DNA from: Bacteroidetes bacterium UBA1952
GTDB taxonomy: Bacteria > Bacteroidota > Bacteroidia > Chitinophagales > Chitinophagaceae
Length of the DNA stretch: 7,647 bases
Reading direction: 5' to 3'
Assembly (NCBI GenBank): GCA_002336725.1
Contig: DDEO01000035.1
Location: 1-7,647, forward strand
The notes beneath the pieces are model-generated. The model searched no databases and had not been told where the DNA came from. It saw nothing but the letters and a program-made list of their open reading frames with translations. How positions within the stretch are numbered: the stretch's first letter is position 1; each line of letters opens with the position of its first letter. Below are positions 1 to 3,736 of this stretch, one piece after another. The position numbers and the translations under genes are program-made.

Positions 1-2
1 GG

Positions 3-440
3 CGCAGTGTATCGGCGGCTGCCGTGGCGGCTCATGAAACGGGCCATGCCGTGCAGCACGCCGCCGCTTATGCGCCGCTCCGGCTGCGCAGCCGGCTGGT
101 GCCGATTGTGCAGGTTTCCACCACGCTCAGCCAGTGGGTGTTGCTGGCCGGCATTGGGATGCTGGGCTTTGGCCGGGGCAACCAAACGGTTTTGCTCGTG
201 GGCATTCTGCTCTTTGCCGCTTCTACGGTTTTTTCACTTGTTACGCTTCCGGTAGAATACGATGCTTCCAAACGCGCCCTGAAATGGATGGAAAGCTCCG
301 GGCTGGCGCGGGGCCGCGAGCATGAAGGCGCTGCCGACGCTTTGAAATGGGCAGCCCGCACCTATGTCGTCGCCGCGATTTCCTCCATTGCCACGCTGCT
401 CTATTATGTGATGATATTCCTGAACCGCAGCCGGGATTAG
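3..440 (+). CDS. Membrane zinc metallopeptidase, YugP-like (C-terminal part, cut by window edge)
   Basis: The frame is open from the first complete codon at position 3, so the true start lies outside the window and about 145 residues are visible. The segment begins with a stretch ending in AAHETGHAVQH. This holds the HExxH zinc-protease signature (positions 33-47): two His would bind zinc and the Glu would be the general base. Three hydrophobic, probably membrane-spanning segments follow (around WVLLAGIGMLGFG, TVLLVGILLFAASTVFSLVTL and YVVAAISSIATLLYYVMIFL). A conserved-looking LPVEYDASKRAL block lies between the second and third; its Glu is a candidate third zinc ligand. This order matches the YugP/PF04298 family of membrane Zn-dependent proteases, usually about 225-230 aa, so roughly the first third is missing. 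The physiological substrate is not known for most members. The internal ATG at position 24 is not the start, because it lies just before the catalytic motif and removes family sequence. Confidence 0.85.
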   Translation, partial: RSVSAAAVAAHETGHAVQHAAAYAPLRLRSRLVPIVQVSTTLSQWVLLAGIGMLGFGRGNQTVLLVGILLFAASTVFSLVTLPVEYDASKRALKWMESSGLARGREHEGAADALKWAARTYVVAAISSIATLLYYVMIFLNRSRD

Positions 441-486
441 GCCTCCCCAAACCCCTCCGAAGGAGGGGCTTTTCCCGGAAAACGTA
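441..486 (+). repeat. Dispersed palindromic repeat, type 1 (intergenic copy)
   Basis: The unit reads GCCTCCCCAAACCCCTCC, loop GAA, GGAGGGGCTTTTCCC and then CGGAAAACGTA. Both arms, including the flanking GCCTCCCCAA and the CTTTTCCC tail, reappear on the minus strand in the 5' part of uvrA (6528-6583) around a different, longer loop. The GGAAAACGTA end (477-486) is also found at 855-864 and, inverted, at 5579-5588, so it looks like a common boundary of these elements. Confidence 0.6.
452..473 (+). terminator. Hairpin with T tract downstream of the metallopeptidase gene
   Basis: A perfect 7-bp stem (CCCCTCC / GGAGGGG, loop GAA, 452-468) begins 11 bases after the stop codon and is followed by CTTTT. 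It could act as an intrinsic terminator. The same arms recur in inserted form within uvrA (6528-6583), so the hairpin is also a member of a dispersed repeat family, and termination may be a secondary role. Confidence 0.55.
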
Positions 487-525
487 AGTGCGTTTACTGT
501 CAGCTTTCTCCGGTCGACCTCCCCC

Positions 526-548
526 GGCTCCTCCGAAGGAGGGGAGCC
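526..548 (+). repeat. Dispersed palindromic repeat, type 1 variant (hairpin)
   Basis: This is a second hairpin of the GGCTCCTCC / loop GAA / GGAGGGGAGCC kind, with a 2-nt bulge in the right arm. A close relative lies inverted inside uvrA (5593-5613). Here it directly abuts the first 28-bp direct repeat at 549. Confidence 0.5.
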
Positions 549-576
549 ATGGAAACGCAGCTACGTCTGCTGTCAC
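549..576 (+). repeat. 28-bp direct repeat, copy 1
   Basis: The unit starts ATGGAAACGCAGCTACG and ends TGCTGTCAC. It matches 614-641 at 27 of 28 positions (C at 567, T at 632). Its last 15 bases, TACGTCTGCTGTCAC, also occur inverted within uvrA at 5535-5549 with no mismatch. The ATG it contains opens only repeat-derived frames and is not supported as a gene start. Confidence 0.7.
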
Positions 577-613
577 AGGGCTACCAAAGGCGTACACCAA
601 AAGGAGCGCATAC

Positions 614-641
614 ATGGAAACGCAGCTACGTTTGCTGTCAC
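614..641 (+). repeat. 28-bp direct repeat, copy 2
   Basis: This copy lies 65 bp after copy 1 and differs at one base. It runs straight into the type 2 hairpin at 641. The order of 'TACGT..TGCTGTCAC' followed by the type 2 hairpin is the same as inside uvrA. Confidence 0.7.
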
Positions 642-676
642 CCTTCCCCTTCGGGGAAGGGCCGGGGATGGGGCCG
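627..676 (+). repeat. Dispersed palindromic repeat, type 2 (intergenic copy)
   Basis: This 50-bp stretch matches uvrA coding sequence at 5500-5549 (inverted) at 49 of 50 positions. Its core is a perfect hairpin with 9-bp arms, CCCTTCCCC / GGGGAAGGG with loop TTC (641-661), followed by CCGGGGATGGGGCCG. The near-identity between an intergenic copy and a copy inside a conserved gene shows a recently spread repeat rather than chance. Confidence 0.8.
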
Positions 677-756
677 AGGGCCGGGGAAGGACTTTTTCCC
701 TGTGCTGTGCCTCTTTGGGTCGCGCGACGGGCGCTATCTGTGGGTAAGATTTGTAC

Positions 757-818
757 CCCCTGCGTCTCTGCTCCTCTGCGTCTCTGCGAGAAAAACACAT
801 ACGTCTCTGCGAGAAAAA
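757..818 (+). repeat. 'ctctgcgtctctgcg' type dispersed repeat
   Basis: GCGTCTCTGC-like units occur three times, starting near 762, 778 and 802. The 17-mer CGTCTCTGCGAGAAAAA is present twice exactly (779-795 and 802-818). Read on the other strand, such repeats give the familiar spurious 'SRRDAEEQRRRG' peptide seen in many genomes, which is why the open frames here should not be called genes. A related fragment may begin at 7621-7643 at the right edge of the window. Confidence 0.6.
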
Positions 819-845
819 AACGCACCTGCGTACAATCACAAAGCC

Positions 846-863
846 ACGTTTTCCGGAAAACGT
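846..863. promoter_or_regulatory. 18-bp perfect palindrome next to a promoter-like element
   Basis: ACGTTTTCCGGAAAACGT is a perfect inverted repeat lying 28 bases before the persulfide dioxygenase start. Its last two bases overlap the candidate -7 element at 863-870, as expected for an operator. Against a specific role, its core TTCCGGAA is scattered through the window, and a 15-base match to this palindrome lies at 6735-6749. Confidence 0.35.
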
Positions 864-870
864 ACCTTTG
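863..870 (+). promoter_or_regulatory. Candidate Bacteroidota -7 promoter element for the persulfide dioxygenase gene
   Basis: TACCTTTG is an exact match to TAnnTTTG, the -7 consensus of the primary sigma factor in Bacteroidota. It would place transcription start near 876-878, giving a leader of about 15 bases before the ATG at 892. I see no convincing -33 TTTG at the usual distance. Confidence 0.45.
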
Positions 871-891
871 AAAACTTAAAAAATCAGCATC

Positions 892-2295
892 ATGGCTGTC
901 GAACAACTTTATACAAAATGCCTCTCCGAGGCCGCCTATTTTATCCATGATAACGGCGAAGCCGCCGTCATCGACCCGCTGCGCGATATTGACGAATATC
1001 TGCAAAAAGCCGAGGCGCTGGGCGTGAAAATCAAATACATCTTTGAGACCCACTTCCACGCCGATTTCGTGAGCGGCCACCGCGAACTGGCCGAAAAAAC
1101 CGGTGCGCCCATCGTTTATGGCCCGCAAACCAAAGCCGGATTTCCCATTCACATGGCCAAAGACGGCGAGCATTTTAAAATCGGGAACCTCACCCTTGAA
1201 GCCATCCACACACCCGGCCACACCTTAGAAAGCACCTGCTACCTGCTGCGCGATGCTTCCGGAAATCCAGAAGGCATCTTCACCGGCGACACGCTATTTG
1301 TGGGCGATGTGGGCCGCCCCGACCTTTTTTCCGGAAATCTCTCCAAAGAAGAACTCGCCGGAATGCTCTACGACTCGCTGGAAACGAAGATTAAAACCCT
1401 GCCCGACCACATAATTGTGTATCCCGCACATGGCCCCGGCTCGGCCTGCGGCAAGGCGCTGGGCAAGGAAACCACGAGCACCATCGGCGAGCAAAAGGCC
1501 GCCAACTACGCCCTGAATGCCGCCAGCAAAGAAGCCTTTATCCAGGAAGTAACAAGCGGACTTTCCACGCCGCCCGCCTATTTCCCGCTCAACGCCAAGC
1601 TCAACCAGCAAGGCCCCGAAGCACTGGAAAAGGTGATGGAAAAAGCCAACCACGCGCTTTCCATTCCGGAATTTAAAGCGAAAGTGGCCGAAGGCGCGTG
1701 GATTATCGACACCCGCCCTTCCGGAATCTTTACCGAAGGCTTTGTGCCGGGTTCTGTCTCTATTGGCCTGGATGGCCGCTATGCCGAGTGGGCCGGTTCG
1801 CTGCTGCCCTATCAACACCCGCTGGTGCTCGTGGCCGAAGCAGGCAAGGAAAAAGAAAGCATTATCCGGCTGGCGCGGGTGGGGCTGGATAAGGTTGTCG
1901 GGTATCTGGAGGGCGGTTATGAAGCCTGGATTGCTGCCGGCGAAACGCCGGATATGATTATTGACATTGAGGCCGACGAACTGCTGATGGACTTGCCACA
2001 CGACCCCAAAATGGCGGTGATTGACGTGCGCAAAGAAGGGGAATTCGGCGATGGCCATGTGCGCGGTGCGCAAAACCTGCCGCTGGCTTCCTTAATAGAT
2101 CCGGCCATTATGGCCAACGTGCCCGACGATGCCAACCTGTATGTGCATTGCGCCGGCGGCTACCGCAGCGTCATTGCGGCTTCCCTGCTAAAACGCGAAG
2201 GCTACCACAACCTGCGCAACATACTCGGCGGCTGGGGTGCCATGAAGGATTTGAAGGGATTGCCGGTTGAGAAAGAGGTGGCGAAGCTGAATTGA
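892..2295 (+). CDS. CstB-like persulfide dioxygenase / sulfurtransferase (MBL fold plus two rhodanese domains)
   Basis: The 467-aa product has an N-terminal metallo-beta-lactamase fold (about residues 1-250) followed by two rhodanese modules (about 260-350 and 355-460). The MBL part shows THFHADFVSGH with His54, His56 and Asp58, then HTPGHT (His110), TGDTLFVGDVGRPDLF (Asp133) and YPAHGPGSACG (His180). The HxHxDF form, with Phe where hydrolases have His, is usual in the persulfide dioxygenase branch (ETHE1, BlhA, CstB), which binds a single iron through two His and one Asp. The first rhodanese has AEAGKE where the active-site loop should be and lacks Cys, so it is probably structural. The second has HCAGGYRS with Cys420 and should be active. 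This layout matches Staphylococcus CstB, which oxidises low-molecular-weight persulfides and transfers sulfane sulfur, giving sulfite/thiosulfate. No signal peptide is seen, so a cytoplasmic location is expected. The start at 892 fits the family N-terminus. The gene is monocistronic here. Confidence 0.88.
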   Translation: MAVEQLYTKCLSEAAYFIHDNGEAAVIDPLRDIDEYLQKAEALGVKIKYIFETHFHADFVSGHRELAEKTGAPIVYGPQTKAGFPIHMAKDGEHFKIGNLTLEAIHTPGHTLESTCYLLRDASGNPEGIFTGDTLFVGDVGRPDLFSGNLSKEELAGMLYDSLETKIKTLPDHIIVYPAHGPGSACGKALGKETTSTIGEQKAANYALNAASKEAFIQEVTSGLSTPPAYFPLNAKLNQQGPEALEKVMEKANHALSIPEFKAKVAEGAWIIDTRPSGIFTEGFVPGSVSIGLDGRYAEWAGSLLPYQHPLVLVAEAGKEKESIIRLARVGLDKVVGYLEGGYEAWIAAGETPDMIIDIEADELLMDLPHDPKMAVIDVRKEGEFGDGHVRGAQNLPLASLIDPAIMANVPDDANLYVHCAGGYRSVIAASLLKREGYHNLRNILGGWGAMKDLKGLPVEKEVAKLN

Positions 2296-2373
2296 GTTGT
2301 GACGCGCGTGCAAGGTCGCCTGCCTCCAAACGGCCCGATTGCAAAACAAGAGCGGTTTTGCCGGAACTGAAAT

Positions 2374-2408
2374 AAAAAAGCCATCCGAATTTCTCGGATG
2401 GCTTTTTT
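2374..2408. terminator. Strong bidirectional intrinsic terminator
   Basis: A 15-bp perfect stem, AAAAAAGCCATCCGA / TCGGATGGCTTTTTT with loop ATTTC, has a T tract on either strand. It lies 78 bases after the dioxygenase stop and 68 bases beyond the stop of the uvrA 3'-end remnant, so it can end both convergent transcripts. Its closeness to the remnant stop suggests it was the original uvrA terminator before hicBA arrived. Confidence 0.9.
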
Positions 2409-2470
2409 GTAACATCTCCTGCTTGTGGGCGTGAGGCATGGCGGGCAATATATACGCCGAGGCATCTTGG

Positions 2471-2731
2471 GGCACCCTACAAATACACCCCCGTCGCGCT
2501 TTCCTTTACTTCTTTCATTCCTTCCGGCACGCCTTCGTACATCAAATAACCGCCGCCTTCGCCGCCTTCCGGGCCGAGGTCTATCACCCAGTCTGCCGAT
2601 TTAATCACGTCGGTATTGTGCTCGATGACCAGAATGCTGTGGCCTTCGTCAATCAGCGCGTTGAAGGATTGCAGGAGCTTTTTGATGTCGTTGAAATGCA
2701 GGCCGGTGGTCGGCTCGTCGAAGATGAAGAG
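2471..2731 (-). repeat. uvrA: Long direct repeat, copy A (uvrA 3' end)
   Basis: This 261-bp block aligns without gaps to 3476-3736 with six mismatches, all in the 75 bases nearest the gene end (2487, 2489, 2519, 2531, 2537, 2545). Positions 2546-2731 are identical to copy B. Homology stops sharply six bases past the stop codon. The two copies flank the hicBA segment. Confidence 0.95.
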
Positions 2732-2797
2732 AAGCCCCTACTCTCCTCAGAAAAGTAGCCAGCTTCATTCACTATAGTCAAGCGCCTAGACCTCGCC
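2477..2797 (-). pseudogene. Truncated, frameshifted duplicate of the uvrA 3' end
   Basis: Read on the minus strand, this segment repeats the last 84 or so codons of the neighbouring uvrA (FDEPTTGLHFNDIKK to the stop) with the same TAG stop at 2477-2479. The reading frame is intact back to about 2731. Then a net loss of 11 bases and several substitutions break it, although KLATFL (around 2748-2767) is still recognisable. Weaker similarity, with GGCGAGG conserved, reaches about 2797. No start codon or N-terminal part exists, so no UvrA function is expected. The C-terminus would read TGVYL instead of TGAYL. It sits just downstream of hicA on the same strand. The exact 5' limit is uncertain. Confidence 0.9.
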
Positions 2798-2805
2798 AGT
2801 CGAGG
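2791..2805 (-). other. Small hairpin just downstream of hicA
   Basis: CCTCG / CGAGG with a 5-nt loop forms a short stem within 25 bases after the hicA stop on the minus strand. There is no T tract, so it is at most a weak terminator or an RNA 3' stabiliser. Part of it may simply be decayed uvrA sequence. Confidence 0.25.
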
Positions 2806-2813
2806 AAATTTCT

Positions 2814-3044
2814 CTAACAGTTCTTCGCAGCCCATTCATACACCTCCTCCAGGCTACAGCCAATCGTCCGGCAACTGGTTTTGAGGTGCAGCGCCGGAAT
2901 TTCTTTTTCATTGCCCCACACCGGAATCGTGCGCGAGCCTTTCTTCGTCCATTGGTCGTGACTGGCTGCCGTGCGACTATAGGCGTAGCCTTTAGAGCGA
3001 AGAAAGGCTATCCAACATTTGGTAGGAAGAGGTTTGTAAGCCAT
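2814..3044 (-). CDS. hicA: HicA-family mRNA interferase toxin
   Basis: The small protein of 76 aa has the HicA/YcfA outline: an N-terminal helix with WIAFLRSKGYAYSR, the strand motif ASHDQWTKKG with the candidate catalytic His29, then RTIPVWGNEKEIPALHLKTSCRTIGCSLEEVYEW ending the dsRBD-like fold. HicA toxins cleave mRNA and halt growth until neutralised by HicB. The length is normal for the family. Its ATG overlaps the stop of the upstream antitoxin gene in TGATG, sharing one A, which points to translational coupling and fixes the start. The gene order (antitoxin first) is the reverse of the E. coli hicAB order. The family fold is clear to me from pattern, but toxicity is not shown. Confidence 0.8.
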   Translation of the reverse strand: MAYKPLPTKCWIAFLRSKGYAYSRTAASHDQWTKKGSRTIPVWGNEKEIPALHLKTSCRTIGCSLEEVYEWAAKNC

Positions 3045-3448
3045 CAGGCCGCTACGGCAAGGTTAACGCGCTCTACCTGGTCATTTTCCGCGTTTAGATG
3101 GTCCGACAAGCAAGCCGCATCTACAAAATCCTTTGAAAATTCCTTCCGGAAAAGTCTGTCGTTCTTCCAGCCCAGTTTTTTCAAATCTTCATTCATGACT
3201 TCCAGGCTACCGTTCACCCAGAAATGGAACAGGTCATCCAGGCTGAATCGAAACATCTCCTGTGCCTGTTCGCGGGTTTCGCCATAACCGGAAATCTCCA
3301 GAGAAGGACAATAAATAACGTATTGCCGGGTGTCTTTGTCCACATACGCAAAACTTGAGATTACGCCAGTAATCAGCCGTTTAACGCGGTTTACCTTCAG
3401 GCTTTCCGAAGCTGCCGTGGTAGGCTCAAAAGTGTGAAACATAGTCAT
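3044..3448 (-). CDS. hicB: HicB-like antitoxin
   Basis: The 134-aa product contains, at about residues 27-75, the HicB core: a strand with ITGVISSFAYVDKDTRQYVIYCPSLEISGYGETREQAQEMFRFSLDDLF, the usual 'P-L-..-G-G-T-.EA' pattern of the partly degraded RNase H fold. HicB binds and blocks HicA and often represses its own operon, but I see no obvious ribbon-helix-helix or helix-turn-helix in the remaining residues. Immediate overlap with the HicA-type gene supports the call. The start could be 3448 or the Met two codons later (3442). Only 33 bases separate it from the uvrA stop, and I see no terminator between them, so read-through from uvrA is possible. A 60-base sample here (3121-3180) is about 40% GC against about 70% in a sample of uvrA (4261-4320), hinting at foreign origin. 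Confidence 0.72.
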   Translation of the reverse strand: MTMFHTFEPTTAASESLKVNRVKRLITGVISSFAYVDKDTRQYVIYCPSLEISGYGETREQAQEMFRFSLDDLFHFWVNGSLEVMNEDLKKLGWKNDRLFRKEFSKDFVDAACLSDHLNAENDQVERVNLAVAA

Positions 3449-3475
3449 GCAATATTACTTCTTATAAAAGAATTC

Positions 3476-3736
3476 GGCACCCTACAAATACGCTCCCGTC
3501 GCGCTTTCCTTTACTTCTTTCATCCCTTCCGGCACACCTTCATACATCAGATAACCGCCGCCTTCGCCGCCTTCCGGGCCGAGGTCTATCACCCAGTCTG
3601 CCGATTTAATCACGTCGGTATTGTGCTCGATGACCAGAATGCTGTGGCCTTCGTCAATCAGCGCGTTGAAGGATTGCAGGAGCTTTTTGATGTCGTTGAA
3701 ATGCAGGCCGGTGGTCGGCTCGTCGAAGATGAAGAG
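3476..3736 (-). repeat. uvrA: Long direct repeat, copy B (3' end of intact uvrA)
   Basis: This is the counterpart of 2471-2731 and forms the end of the functional uvrA. Five of the six differences from copy A are silent and one changes Ala1050 to Val, so both ends diverged while coding for a working protein. Confidence 0.95.

Noticed and set aside
549..641. The 28-bp direct repeats as a CRISPR array
   Set aside because: There are only two copies with one 37-bp gap, no further units and no cas gene. The repeat tail also occurs inside uvrA, so it is a dispersed repeat.
488..950. Overlapping + strand frames (488-871, 549-950) and a minus frame (573-839) in the intergenic region
   Set aside because: Their peptides (PFPFGEGPGMG, SRRDAEEQRRRG and the like) are direct translations of hairpin and 'ctctgcg' repeats that recur in other frames and in uvrA. 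No conserved protein family is visible.
241..1221. A 326-codon open frame on the minus strand
   Set aside because: It crosses the end of the metallopeptidase gene, the repeat nest and the start of the dioxygenase gene, giving low-complexity peptides typical of translated repeats.
1294..2073. A 259-codon minus-strand frame
   Set aside because: It is antisense to the well-supported dioxygenase-rhodanese gene and has no recognisable domain.
2653..2835. A 60-codon minus-strand frame over the uvrA remnant
   Set aside because: It is in a different frame from the UvrA-coding sequence of the remnant for most of its length and results from the frameshifted, decayed region. No family is recognisable.
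2471..3736. The long direct repeats as ends of an insertion sequence or transposon
   Set aside because: The repeats are uvrA coding sequence, no transposase or integrase lies between them, and there are no terminal inverted repeats. Recombination at homologous DNA explains them better.
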